Part shown: positions 16,940 through 26,013 of the stretch, piece by piece | Layout of the letters: the number at the start of each line of letters is the position of its first letter | Position numbering within the stretch: the first letter of the stretch is position 1 | Source: Thauera sedimentorum | GTDB lineage: Bacteria; Pseudomonadota; Gammaproteobacteria; Burkholderiales; Rhodocyclaceae | Assembly (NCBI RefSeq): GCF_014489115.1 | Contig: NZ_JACTAH010000002.1 | Span: 124,001 to 188,000, forward strand | Direction of reading: 5' to 3' | DNA length: 64,000 nt | Notes under the pieces: generated by a model | Told to the model about the DNA's origin: nothing | The model's database searches: none | Seen by the model: only the letters and a program-made list of their open reading frames with translations | Translations under genes and position numbers: made by a program

Positions 16940-19103
16940 AGCCTTCTGGAGCGAGTTGCTCGCCCGCCGGCCGCAGCAGGACGTCGTGCTGAGCGGCGCC
17001 ACCGGCAGCTGGACCGCGGCCGCGATGCGCGACGAGCTGCACGCGCTGCAGCAACGCTTGGCGGACAGCCGGGTGGTGGCGGTGCTGGCCGACAACGGCC
17101 CGGCCTGGGTGCTGGCCGAGCTGGCCTGCCAGGACGCCGGCCGGGTACATCTGCCGCTGCCGGCCTTCTTCACCGCGGCACAACTGCAGCACGCCCTGAA
17201 CGCCAGCGGCGCCGACACCGTGATCACCGACCAGCCCGAACGCATCGGCGCGCTCGACCTGGGTTTCTGTCTCACCGGGCAGTGGCAGGGGCTGCACTGG
17301 ATGCGCCGGGTGGTCGCACCGGCGGAACTGCCCGCCGGCACCGCCAAGATCTCCTTCACCTCCGGCAGCACCGGGGCGCCCAAGGGCGTGTGCCTGTCCG
17401 CCGCCGGCTTGCGCGACACCGCCGCAGCGGTGGTCGAGCGCCTGCACGAGCTGCCGCTGACGCGCCACCTCGCGGCGCTGCCGCTCGCCCTGCTGCTGGA
17501 GAACGTGGCCGGCATCCACGCACCGCTGCTGCGCGGCATGCCCATCCACCTGCCGCCGCTGGCCAGCCTGGGCTGGCAGGGCGCCGCAGGCTTCGACCCG
17601 GCCGCGCTCGATCGCCAGGTGCGCGACAGCACCGCCGCCAGCCTGATCCTGGTGCCCGAACTGCTCAAGGCCTGGACCGCCTGGCTGACCGCCACCGGAC
17701 AGCGCGCCAGCCCGGCACTGCAGTTCGTCGCCGTGGGCGGCGCCCGCGTGGCTCCGGCGCTGATCGAACACGCGCGCGCGCTCGGCATCCCCGCCTACCA
17801 GGGTTACGGGCTGACCGAGGCCGGCTCGGTGGTCTGCCTCAACCGCCCGGGAGACGACGGCGACGGCTGCGGCGCAGCGCTCGCCCATGCCGCGCTGCGC
17901 TGCGCAGACGGCGAAGTGCGCGTGCGCACCCGCGCCTTCCTCGGTTACGCCGGCCAGGCGGCGCCGCAGGAGGCGGAGTTCGCCACCGGCGACCTCGGCC
18001 ACCTGGACGAGCGCGGCCATCTGCATCTGGACGGACGGCGCGGCAACCTGCTGGTGACCTCCTTCGGGCGCAACGTCTCGCCGGAATGGATCGAATCCGC
18101 CCTGCTGGCCGACCCGCGGGTGATGCAGGCAGTGGTGAGCGGCGACGGCCGCCCCGCGCTGGCCGCGCTGCTGGTCCCCGCCCCGGGGGCGGACGCGGCC
18201 GCGCTGGGCGGACTCGTCGAGCGGGTCAACGCCGGCCTGCCGGACTACGCCCGCGTCGCCCACTGGGCCGCGGTCGCCCCCTTCACCGCCGCCAACGGCC
18301 TGGCCACCGGCAACGGCCGCCCGGTCCGTGCGCGCATCGCCGCCGCTCACGCCCACACCCTGGCCGCGCTGTACGGCGCGGCCGACGACGCTACGCCCTT
18401 CACCGACAAGGAAACCGAAATGTCCTTCTACGAGCACCTTCAGCACGCCACCGCCGTCGACCGCCAGCACGTGGTGGGTGCGCCCATCGTCGCCGACTGC
18501 CTGCAAGGCAAGGTCAGCCGCGCCGCCTACCTCGCCTTCCTCACCCAGGCCTACCACCACGTGCGCCACACCACGCCCCTGCTGATGGCCCTGGGCGGCC
18601 GCCTGCCGGAGCGCCTGGCGTGGATGCGCCCGGCGGTGGCCGAATACATCGCCGAGGAGATCGGCCACGAGGAGTGGATCCTCAACGACATCGCCGCCGC
18701 CGGCGGCGATGCCGACGCGGTGCGCGCCAGCCGCCCGGAGCTGCCGGCCGAACTGATGGTGGCCTACGCCTGGGACATCATCAACCGCGGCAATCCGGCC
18801 GCCTTCTTCGGCATGGTCTTCGTGCTCGAGGGCACCAGCGTGGCCCTGGCGCTCACAGCCGCCGACCGCATCCAGCAGGCCCTCGGCCTGCCCGATGCGG
18901 CCTTCAGCTACCTGCGCTCGCACGGCACGCTGGACCAGGAGCACACCCAGCACCTGGCCCGCCTGCTGGAACGCATGACGCCGCAGGACCAGGCCGAAGT
19001 GCTGCACGCCGCCAGGGTGTTCTTCAAGCTCTACGGCGACATCTTCCGCGCCCTGCCGGCCGCTGCGGCCGAGACGGAAGCCGAGGCCGTGCCATGCAAC
19101 TGA
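16932..19103 (+). CDS. Fusion: AMP-dependent acid ligase + heme-oxygenase-like diiron (TenA/PqqC-type) domain
   Basis: A 723-residue two-domain protein. Residues 1 to about 495 form an ANL-type adenylating enzyme: P-loop SFTSGSTGAPKG (about 142-153), YGLTEAGS (about 295), TGDLGHLDERG (about 353). Residues 497 to about 710 form an all-helical domain of the iron-containing redox/TenA heme-oxygenase-like superfamily with candidate metal ligands in EEIGHEEW and LDQEHTQHL. The join is at Met497 (18420), which has its own ribosome-like aaggaaa upstream, so the second domain may also be made alone. The ligase would activate a carboxylic acid that the second domain could oxidise or cleave; substrate unknown. 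The SDR start codon lies inside its 3' end. Confidence 0.8.
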   Translation: MAEAFWSELLARRPQQDVVLSGATGSWTAAAMRDELHALQQRLADSRVVAVLADNGPAWVLAELACQDAGRVHLPLPAFFTAAQLQHALNASGADTVITDQPERIGALDLGFCLTGQWQGLHWMRRVVAPAELPAGTAKISFTSGSTGAPKGVCLSAAGLRDTAAAVVERLHELPLTRHLAALPLALLLENVAGIHAPLLRGMPIHLPPLASLGWQGAAGFDPAALDRQVRDSTAASLILVPELLKAWTAWLTATGQRASPALQFVAVGGARVAPALIEHARALGIPAYQGYGLTEAGSVVCLNRPGDDGDGCGAALAHAALRCADGEVRVRTRAFLGYAGQAAPQEAEFATGDLGHLDERGHLHLDGRRGNLLVTSFGRNVSPEWIESALLADPRVMQAVVSGDGRPALAALLVPAPGADAAALGGLVERVNAGLPDYARVAHWAAVAPFTAANGLATGNGRPVRARIAAAHAHTLAALYGAADDATPFTDKETEMSFYEHLQHATAVDRQHVVGAPIVADCLQGKVSRAAYLAFLTQAYHHVRHTTPLLMALGGRLPERLAWMRPAVAEYIAEEIGHEEWILNDIAAAGGDADAVRASRPELPAELMVAYAWDIINRGNPAAFFGMVFVLEGTSVALALTAADRIQQALGLPDAAFSYLRSHGTLDQEHTQHLARLLERMTPQDQAEVLHAARVFFKLYGDIFRALPAAAAETEAEAVPCN

Positions 19104-19891
19104 AGGACGCCCGCATCGTACTCACCGGCGCCAGCGGCGGCCTGGGCGAGGCGCTCGCCCGCCAGCTGGCCGGCGCCGGCGCGGCCCTGCTGCTCACCGC
19201 GCGCGACGCCGCCCGTCTGGCCGCCATCCCCCTGCCCGAGGGCAGCGAGGTGCAGCGACTGGCGGTGGACCTCACCCAGCCGGCGGGCGTCGCCGCGCTG
19301 GCCGGCGCGGCCCACGCCTTTCGCGCCAACGTGCTGATCAACAACGCCGGCATCGGCGGTTTCGGCCTGCTGGAAGCGCAGGACCGCGCCACCGTGGACG
19401 CCATCCTGGCCACCAACCTGGCCGCGCCGATGCACCTCACCCAGGCCTTGCTGCCACTGCTGCGCGAGCAGCCGGCCGCGGCCATCGTGAACATCGGTTC
19501 GGCCTTCGGCAGCATTCCGTTTGCCGGCTTCGCCGCCTATTCCGCCGCCAAGGCCGGACTCCGCGCCTTCTCCCAGGCCCTGCGCCGGGAACTGGCCGAC
19601 GCCCCGGTACGCGTGCTGCACGTCGCCCCGCGCGCCATCGACACGCCGCTCAACCCGCCCGCGGTAGTGGCGCTCAACAGCGCGCTGGGCAGCGCCTGCG
19701 ACAGTCCCGACACGGTTGCCGCGCAGATCGTCGCGATGCTGCAGCACGGCCCCGACGAGCGCCATATCGGCTTCCCGGAAGGCCTGTTCGCCTGGCTCAA
19801 CGGCACCGCCCCGCGCCTGCTCGACCGCGGCCTGGCCGGCAAGCTCGCCATCATCAAGCGCCACGCCGCCAGCCAGCCGGGCGGGCGCTGA
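19094..19891 (+). CDS. Short-chain dehydrogenase/reductase
   Basis: A 265-residue classical SDR: NAD(P)-binding TGASGGLG at the N terminus, NNAG near residue 80, catalytic Ser in NIGSAFG and YSAAK. It overlaps the fusion gene by 10 bp and so is translationally coupled. It likely reduces or oxidises an intermediate of the pathway formed with the AMP-ligase/diiron fusion and the hemolysin-family protein; the substrate is unknown. Confidence 0.88.
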   Translation: MQLKDARIVLTGASGGLGEALARQLAGAGAALLLTARDAARLAAIPLPEGSEVQRLAVDLTQPAGVAALAGAAHAFRANVLINNAGIGGFGLLEAQDRATVDAILATNLAAPMHLTQALLPLLREQPAAAIVNIGSAFGSIPFAGFAAYSAAKAGLRAFSQALRRELADAPVRVLHVAPRAIDTPLNPPAVVALNSALGSACDSPDTVAAQIVAMLQHGPDERHIGFPEGLFAWLNGTAPRLLDRGLAGKLAIIKRHAASQPGGR

Positions 19892-19927
19892 ACCGCCCCG
19901 CCCCCACCCACAACAGAGGACGCCTCC

Positions 19928-20590
19928 ATGTCACGCCCCAGTCTCATCATCCGCAACCTGCTCGCCGCCTCCGCGCTGTGCTTCGGCCTGGGCGCCGCGG
20001 CACAGTCCGACACCCCGGACGAGCTGATCCGTCCCATCCAGCAGCGCTGGGCGGAGATCAAGTACAAGCAGCCCGAGAAGCAGCAGGCCGACCTCTACCG
20101 CACGCTCGCCGAGCAGGCCCGCCATCTCAGCGAGTCGCACCCCAACCTCGCCCCCGCGCTGATCTGGGAAGGCATCGTGGTGTCCAGCGAAGCCGGCGCC
20201 CGCGGCGGTTTCGGCGCCCTGTCGCTGGCCAAGCGCGCGCGCGACCTGCTGGAAGAGAGCCTCAAGCTCGACGAGGCCGCGCTCAACGGCTCGGCCTACA
20301 CCAGCCTCGCCACCCTGTACGCCAAGGTGCCGCGCTGGCCGCTGGGCTTCGGCGACAAGGCGCGCGCCGAGGAGCTGTTCCGCAAGTCGCTCGCCCTCAA
20401 CCCGGACGGGATTGACCCCAACTATTTCTACGGCGAGTATCTGGTCGATGAAGGCCGCGTGGCCGAAGGCCGCGAGCATCTGCGCAAGGCCCTGCAGGCG
20501 CCGCCGCGCCCCGGGCGGGAAGTGGCCGACGAGGGCCGGCGCGAGGAAATCCGCGCCCTGCTGGCGCGCATCGACAAGGAAGGAAGCTGA
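19928..20590 (+). CDS. Exported TPR-type protein
   Basis: A 220-residue protein with a signal peptide (about 1-25, LLAASALCFGLGAAAQ) and helical repeat pairs in the mature part (LAKRARDLLEESLKLDEAALNGSAYTSLATLY; EELFRKSLALNPDGIDPNYFYGEYLVDEGR) typical of TPR proteins. It lies directly upstream of a QseBC-type system, one bp before its TTG start, and may be part of the same transcript. No specific function is recognised. Confidence 0.75.
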   Translation: MSRPSLIIRNLLAASALCFGLGAAAQSDTPDELIRPIQQRWAEIKYKQPEKQQADLYRTLAEQARHLSESHPNLAPALIWEGIVVSSEAGARGGFGALSLAKRARDLLEESLKLDEAALNGSAYTSLATLYAKVPRWPLGFGDKARAEELFRKSLALNPDGIDPNYFYGEYLVDEGRVAEGREHLRKALQAPPRPGREVADEGRREEIRALLARIDKEGS

Positions 20591-20591
20591 A

Positions 20592-21254
20592 TTGCGCATC
20601 CTGCTGGTGGAGGACGACCTGCTGCTCGGCGACGGCATCCGCGCCGGCCTGGCCCTGGCCGGCTACGCGGTGGACTGGGTGCACAACGGCGAGCAGGCGC
20701 TGGCCGCGCTGGCCGGCCACCAGTACGACGCCTGCGTGCTCGACCTCGGCCTGCCGGGCAAGGACGGCATCGCGGTGCTGCAGGAGCTGCGCCGGCGCGG
20801 GGACCTCACCCCGGTGCTGGTGCTCACCGCACGCGACACCCAGGCCGACAAGATCGGCGGGCTGGACGCCGGGGCGGACGACTACCTGACCAAGCCCTTC
20901 GACCTGGCCGAACTGCAGGCCCGCATCCGCGCCCTGTTGCGCCGTGCCGGCGGGCAGGCCCAGCCGGTGCTGAGCCATCGCGACGTCACCCTGGACCCGG
21001 CCAGCAAGCGGGTGACCTGCGCCGGCCAGGACGTGGCGCTGTCCGCCCGTGAGTTCGCCCTGCTGCAGGAGCTGATGCGCCATCCCCAGCACATCCGCAG
21101 CCGCAGCCAGCTGGAGGAAAGCCTCTACGCCTGGGGCGAGGAAGCCGGCAGCAACACCGTGGAGGTGTATGTCCACCATCTGCGCAAGAAGCTGGGCGCC
21201 GACTTCATCCGCACCGTGCGCGGCCTGGGCTACCAGCTGGGCGAGGGCCGATGA
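20592..21254 (+). CDS. QseB-like response regulator
   Basis: A 220-residue OmpR-family regulator: receiver with Asp51 in CVLDLGLPGKDG and LTKPF, followed by a winged helix (LSAREFALLQELMRHPQH, VEVYVHHLRKKL). The start appears to be TTG at 20592, with a strong purine-rich site (aaggaaggaag) upstream; no ATG/GTG is suitably placed, and the first residues then read M/L-RILLVEDD as in QseB. It overlaps the kinase gene by 4 bp (ATGA). Confidence 0.92.
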   Translation: MRILLVEDDLLLGDGIRAGLALAGYAVDWVHNGEQALAALAGHQYDACVLDLGLPGKDGIAVLQELRRRGDLTPVLVLTARDTQADKIGGLDAGADDYLTKPFDLAELQARIRALLRRAGGQAQPVLSHRDVTLDPASKRVTCAGQDVALSAREFALLQELMRHPQHIRSRSQLEESLYAWGEEAGSNTVEVYVHHLRKKLGADFIRTVRGLGYQLGEGR

Positions 21255-22648
21255 GGGAAGCCGCCACGATCGCCAAGACCGCCCCATCCCGCCTGCGCTC
21301 GCTGCGCTGGCGCCTGCTGGGCGCGGTGTGCGCCGCGGTACTGCTGTTGTGGCTGCTCACCGGCTGGCTGAGCTATACCCAGGCGCAGCATGAGGCCGAG
21401 GAACTGATGGACGGCAACCTGGCACAGACCGGGCGTCTGCTGCTGGCCATCCTGCACGACAACGAAGACGACCTGCGCGAACTGGCCGGACGGCTCGCCA
21501 CCGTGCGCGGCGCCGCGGACAACATCTACGAACCGCCGCTGGAGTTCCAGATCGGCCGCGGCGACGGCAGCATCCTGGCGCGCTCGGAAGCCGCGCCGAA
21601 CCTGCCGGTGCTGGGCGTGGCCGGCTACAGCGACATCCTGCGCAAGGACGCCTCCTGGCGGGTGCTCAACGTGGCCTCGGGCGATGGCCGCTTCCGCGTG
21701 CAGGTGGCGCAGTCCATCGACCTGCGCGACCGCGCCGCCCTGGAGGTGGCCAGCCAGACGGTGCTGCCGCTGGCGGCGCTCTCGCCGGTGCTGATCCTGT
21801 TGATCTACCTGTCGGTGCTGCGCGCCCTGCGCCCGCTCGACCGCCTGGCCGGCGAGGTCGCCGCGCGCAGCCCGGACAACCTCGCCGCGTTGCCGGACCA
21901 GCAGGTGCCCACCGAAGCGCTGCCGCTGGTCGGCGCGATCAACCGCCTGTTCCGGCGCGTCGCCCGTACCCTGGACAACGAACGCCGCTTCACCGCCGAC
22001 GCCGCGCACGAACTGCGCACGCCGCTGGCGGCGCTCAAGGTGCATACCCAGGTCGCCCGCCTGAGCCGCGAGGACGCCCAGCGCGACCACGCCCTGCGGC
22101 AGATCGAACACGGCGTGGATCGCGCCACCCGCCTGGTGGAGCAGTTGCTGCGCCTGGCAAGGCTGGACCCGCTCAACACCTTGCCCGAACCGCGCGCGGT
22201 CAAGCTGCACGCGCTGGTCGACGGCACCATCGACGCGCTGCGCCAGGCCACGCCCGACGCCGCGCAGCGCATCACCCACACGCTGCCTCCCGACACCCCC
22301 GCGGTGGCCGGCGACGCCGACCTGCTGCAGATCGCGCTGCGCAACCTGCTGGACAACGCGCTGCGCTACACGCCGGCGGAGGCTGCCATCCAGGTGGCGG
22401 TCGAGGACGACGGCCAGGCCCTGAACCTGGTGGTGTGCGACGACGGCCCCGGCGTGCCGGCCGACACCCTGGCGCGGCTGGGCGAACGCTTCTTCCGCGG
22501 CGCAAGCAGCGCGGAAGGCAGCGGCCTGGGCCTGGCCATCGTCGCGCGCATCATGGCGCTGCACGGCGGCCGGCTGGAACTGTCGAATCGCCCGCAAGGC
22601 GGTTTCCGCGCGGTGCTGTGCGGCCTGCGCCGGGCCGCTGCGTACTGA
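21251..22648 (+). CDS. QseC-like sensor histidine kinase
   Basis: A 465-residue membrane kinase. TM1 is at about 17-42, the periplasmic domain at about 43-170, TM2 at about 173-196, then HAMP. The phospho-acceptor His253 is in FTADAAHELRTPLAALK, the H-box typical of QseC. N-box NLLDNALRYTP, G1 DDGPGVP and GSGLGLAIV are all present. It is the second such system within 7 kb; it could share or cross-regulate hexamer-box targets with the system at 14010-16057. Confidence 0.93.
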   Translation: MREAATIAKTAPSRLRSLRWRLLGAVCAAVLLLWLLTGWLSYTQAQHEAEELMDGNLAQTGRLLLAILHDNEDDLRELAGRLATVRGAADNIYEPPLEFQIGRGDGSILARSEAAPNLPVLGVAGYSDILRKDASWRVLNVASGDGRFRVQVAQSIDLRDRAALEVASQTVLPLAALSPVLILLIYLSVLRALRPLDRLAGEVAARSPDNLAALPDQQVPTEALPLVGAINRLFRRVARTLDNERRFTADAAHELRTPLAALKVHTQVARLSREDAQRDHALRQIEHGVDRATRLVEQLLRLARLDPLNTLPEPRAVKLHALVDGTIDALRQATPDAAQRITHTLPPDTPAVAGDADLLQIALRNLLDNALRYTPAEAAIQVAVEDDGQALNLVVCDDGPGVPADTLARLGERFFRGASSAEGSGLGLAIVARIMALHGGRLELSNRPQGGFRAVLCGLRRAAAY

Positions 22649-22658
22649 GCCCGCCTGC

Positions 22659-23183
22659 TCAGCCAGCCCGCGGCAGATCGCGCAGCAAACGGGCGGCGAT
22701 GAGGCCGTTGACCACGCCGAACAACACCGCCGCCGCGGAGAACACCGGGGTCAGGTAGAAGACGCCATCGTGCGGCACCAGCCACAGGCGGGCGACCACA
22801 AGCTGCGCGCCGATATGGGCGAAGGCAGCGAAGATGGACAGGCTCACCGGGCCGAACCAGCGCCCGGGCAGGTGCATCGCGAAGCCCAGGGTGAGCAGGC
22901 TGGCGATGGCGCCGGAGAGGCTGAGGAAGAAGCCCGGGGCAAGGAACTGGCCGAGCAGCAGGCTGCCGGCCAGCACGCGCAGCAGCGCCACCCACACGGC
23001 CTCGCGCCAGCCCCAGCGCGCCAGCACGATCAGCGTGACGATGTTGGCCAGTCCGGGTTTCACGCCGGGCAGCGGCAGCGGGATGGCGGCCTCGGCCACG
23101 GTGAGCACGATCGCCGCCGCCGCGTGGCGGGCGATGCGATGATCTTCGGGGGTGGGCACCAGCTCAATAGTTGAGCGAGTCAT
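22659..23183 (-). CDS. Gx transporter family membrane protein
   Basis: A 174-residue polytopic membrane protein (about five helices) with the N-terminal pattern VLTVAEAAIPLPLPGVKPGLANIVTL, characteristic of the Gx transporter family (formerly annotated heptaprenyl diphosphate synthase component I; S-component-like). Proteins of this family occur next to NusG-domain-II proteins, as here: the ATG lies 20 bp inside the end of the upstream gene. A role in uptake of an unknown small substrate is inferred. Confidence 0.85.
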   Translation of the reverse strand: MTRSTIELVPTPEDHRIARHAAAAIVLTVAEAAIPLPLPGVKPGLANIVTLIVLARWGWREAVWVALLRVLAGSLLLGQFLAPGFFLSLSGAIASLLTLGFAMHLPGRWFGPVSLSIFAAFAHIGAQLVVARLWLVPHDGVFYLTPVFSAAAVLFGVVNGLIAARLLRDLPRAG

Positions 23184-23553
23184 ACTGCCCTCCCTGTCCG
23201 CTGAGGCTCAGGCTCACCTGGTTGGGCGCGCAGATCGCCACCGAACCGGCCTGGCTCAGCCAGCCCTGGCGCACGCAGTACTGGCGCGGTCCGGGATCGA
23301 CCGCCACCCGGGCGCGGCCGGGCTCGATCTCGATCACGCTGACGCCCAGCGGCCCGGGCACCTCGATGCGCTGCGGCGTGCTCAGGCCGTACTCGCCGAA
23401 CACCTCGCCGCCCGCGCGAACCACCGCCTTGTCCGGCGCGCCGCCGCGCCACAGGGTGACGGTGGCGAACACGCACAGCGCCAGCCCGGCGCCCATCACC
23501 AGCCAGTCGCCGGGGCGGACGAGCGGCAGCCAGTCGGCCAGCCTGTCCTTCAC
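23164..23553 (-). CDS. NusG domain II-containing membrane-anchored protein
   Basis: A 129-residue protein with one transmembrane helix near the N terminus ([21 protein letters not shown], about 14-34) and an extracytoplasmic NusG-II beta domain ([30 protein letters not shown]). The GTG at 23553 overlaps the rapZ stop codon in a GTGA, and the 3' end overlaps the Gx transporter gene by 20 bp, so all three are coupled. It is commonly paired with the Gx transporter; the exact role is unknown. Confidence 0.82.
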   Translation of the reverse strand: MKDRLADWLPLVRPGDWLVMGAGLALCVFATVTLWRGGAPDKAVVRAGGEVFGEYGLSTPQRIEVPGPLGVSVIEIEPGRARVAVDPGPRQYCVRQGWLSQAGSVAICAPNQVSLSLSGQGGQYDSLNY

Positions 23554-24425
23554 TGCGCGCCGTTGCCCGCCGTGTCGGAGGCCCGCCGCGCCGCGCTGCG
23601 GTGGCGCACCAGCACGCGGACGCGATCGCGGAAGCGCTCGGCCAGCCATTCGGCCAGGTACACCGAGCGGTGCTTGCCGCCGGTGCAGCCGATGGCCACG
23701 GTCAGATAGCTGCGGTTGTCGCGCACATAGGCCGGCAGCCAGGTGTCGACGAAGCGGCGGATGTCCTCGGCCATGCGCCCGACCTCGGGCACGCCGGCAA
23801 GAAAGTCGATCACCGGCTGGTCGCGCCCGGTGAGCGGGCGCAGGCGCAGGTCGTAGTGCGGATTGGGCAGGCAGCGCACGTCGAACACCAGGTCGGCGTC
23901 GAGCGGAATGCCGTATTTGAAGCCGAAGGACTGGAACATCAGGGTCAGCCCTTCGGTGGCCTCGATGTCCACGAAGTCCTTGACCCAGGCGCGCAGGGTG
24001 TTGGCCTGCAGCTCGCTGGTGTCGACCCGGTGGCCCAGCTCGGCGATTTCGGAGAGCAGGTCGCGCTCCTGGCGGATCGCCTCTTCCAGCGATACCCCTT
24101 CCTGAGCCAGCGGGTGCTTGCGGCGGGTCTCCGAGAAACGCGCGATCAGCGCGTCGTCGCGCGCCTCCAGGAAGATGAAGCGCAGGTCGTCCACCATGCC
24201 GCGCAGCTGGTCCACCTGCTGCGGCAGTGCGGCGATGTTCGCCCCGGAGCGCACGTCCACCGCCACCGCCACGCGGCGATAGCCGGCGTCGCGCAGATAG
24301 GCGACGAGCTGCGGCAGCAGCGTGGCCGGAAGGTTGTCCACCACGTAGTAGCTGGCGTCTTCCAGCACGTTCAGGGCAACGCTCTTGCCCGAGCCGGAAA
24401 GGCCGCTGATGAGGATGATCTGCAT
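23550..24425 (-). CDS. rapZ: RNase adapter protein RapZ
   Basis: A 291-residue P-loop protein of the RapZ/YvcJ family, which controls small-RNA decay and amino-sugar synthesis in enterobacteria. Walker A is GLSGSGKS (residues 8-15), the switch region [12 protein letters not shown] follows, and the C-terminal domain has [14 protein letters not shown]. Length is typical. A -10-like TATAGT on the - strand (24455-24460) lies upstream. It is the first gene of a three-gene operon with the NusG-II and Gx genes; in E. coli the neighbourhood is different (ptsN/npr). Confidence 0.93.
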   Translation of the reverse strand: MQIILISGLSGSGKSVALNVLEDASYYVVDNLPATLLPQLVAYLRDAGYRRVAVAVDVRSGANIAALPQQVDQLRGMVDDLRFIFLEARDDALIARFSETRRKHPLAQEGVSLEEAIRQERDLLSEIAELGHRVDTSELQANTLRAWVKDFVDIEATEGLTLMFQSFGFKYGIPLDADLVFDVRCLPNPHYDLRLRPLTGRDQPVIDFLAGVPEVGRMAEDIRRFVDTWLPAYVRDNRSYLTVAIGCTGGKHRSVYLAEWLAERFRDRVRVLVRHRSAARRASDTAGNGAQ

Positions 24426-24500
24426 GCGTCCGGTACGAAAGGAAAGCCCGCCGACACTATAGCGCAGTGCCGGCGGGCCGGTCGCCCGCAGGTGGCGGGC

Positions 24501-25952
24501 TTACTGGCTTTCGCTCCTGGCCGCGCGCTTCTCCCACAGCGTGGCGTTGGCGATACCCAGCGGACGCGGGTCGAAGCCCGGTTCGATGCGGCCTCTCGCC
24601 TTTTGCGCCTCGTAATCCTTCAGTGCGGCCAGCGCCGGCTTCTGCAGCAGCAGGATGGCGAGGATGTTGAGCCAGGCCATGATGCCGACACCGATGTCGC
24701 CCAGCCCCCAGGCCAGGTCGCTGGTGCGCACGCAGCCATACAGCGCCGAGCCGATGAGGGCCACGCGCAGCACGAAGATCAGGACCTCCGAGCGCAGGTT
24801 GCGGGTCAGGTAGGCCAGGTTGGTCTCGGCAATGTAGTAGTAGGCCAGCACCGTGGTGAAGGCGAAGAAGAACAGCGCCACCGCGACGAAGACCGCGCCG
24901 AAGCCCGGCAGCACCGACTCCATGGCCGCCTGGGTGAAGCCGGTGCCGGCCGCGATGTTGGCCAGGCCGGTGAACACCATCTGACCGTCCGGGCCGGTGA
25001 CGTTGTAGCTGCCGGCGATCAGGATCATGAAAGCCGTTGCCGTGCACACGAACAGCGTGTCGACGTACACCGAGAAGGCCTGCACCAAGCCCTGCGCCGC
25101 CGGATGCGAGACCTCGGCCGCGGCCGCCGCATGCGGGCCGGTACCCTGGCCCGCCTCGTTGGAATACACCCCGCGCTTCACTCCCCACTGGATGGCCAGG
25201 CCGATCATGGCGCCAAAGCCGGCCTCGAAGCCAAAGGCCGAGGACACGATCAGGCTGACGATGCCCGGCACCTTCTCGATGTTGAGCGCCACCACCACGC
25301 AGGCGGCCAGCACGTAGCCCAGCGCCATGAAGGGCACCACCACCTGGGTGACCTGGGCGATGCGGCGCACGCCGCCGAAGATGATCAAGCCGAGCAGGAT
25401 GACGATGACCGTGCCGGTGACCGCCGGGGCGATGCCGAAGGCGTTCTCCATGCTGGAGGCGATGCTGTTGGTCTGCACCCCCGGCAGCAGCAGGCCGCAG
25501 GCCAGCAGCGTGGCCACCGCGAACACGATGGCATAGACGCGCCAGCCCAGGCCCTGCTCGATGTAGTAGGCCGGACCGCCACGGTAGAGGCCGTGATATT
25601 CGGTCTTGTAGATCTGCCCGAGGGCCGACTCGACATAGGCGGTGGCGGCCCCCAGGAAGGCCACCATCCACATCCAGAAGATGGCCCCGGGCCCACCGAA
25701 GCCGATGGCGGTGGCCACGCCGGCGATGTTGCCGGTGCCGACCCGCCCGGAGAGCGCGATGCTCAGCGCCTGGAAGGACGACACCCCGGCCGAGGAACTG
25801 CGCCCGCGGAAGATGGCGCGAACCATCTCGGAGAAATGGCGCACCTGCATGAAGCGGGTGCGCAGGGAGAAATAGAGTCCGACGAGCAGACACAGGTAGA
25901 CCAGTGCCGGGCTCCACACCCAGCCATTGATCCCGTCGACGATTGCTTGCAT
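24501..25952 (-). CDS. Sodium:alanine/glycine symporter (AGCS family)
   Basis: A 483-residue inner-membrane transporter with about 11 hydrophobic segments. Family hallmarks are FQALSIALSGRVGTGNIAGVATAIGFGGPGA near residues 60-90 and GVYSNEAGQGTGPHAAAAA in the middle. It imports alanine or glycine with Na+. It is monocistronic; a GC-rich hairpin without T-tract (gcccgccacctgcgggc on the - strand) follows. Alanine dehydrogenase and D-amino-acid dehydrogenase genes in the same window (53.5-57.0 kb) would use its substrate. Confidence 0.92.
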   Translation of the reverse strand: MQAIVDGINGWVWSPALVYLCLLVGLYFSLRTRFMQVRHFSEMVRAIFRGRSSSAGVSSFQALSIALSGRVGTGNIAGVATAIGFGGPGAIFWMWMVAFLGAATAYVESALGQIYKTEYHGLYRGGPAYYIEQGLGWRVYAIVFAVATLLACGLLLPGVQTNSIASSMENAFGIAPAVTGTVIVILLGLIIFGGVRRIAQVTQVVVPFMALGYVLAACVVVALNIEKVPGIVSLIVSSAFGFEAGFGAMIGLAIQWGVKRGVYSNEAGQGTGPHAAAAAEVSHPAAQGLVQAFSVYVDTLFVCTATAFMILIAGSYNVTGPDGQMVFTGLANIAAGTGFTQAAMESVLPGFGAVFVAVALFFFAFTTVLAYYYIAETNLAYLTRNLRSEVLIFVLRVALIGSALYGCVRTSDLAWGLGDIGVGIMAWLNILAILLLQKPALAALKDYEAQKARGRIEPGFDPRPLGIANATLWEKRAARSESQ

Positions 25953-26013
25953 GGAAATGAGGCTGCCGGAAAAAAAGGGCCGGATTGTAACTGCTTGCCG
26001 CCGATGGCGGCAC

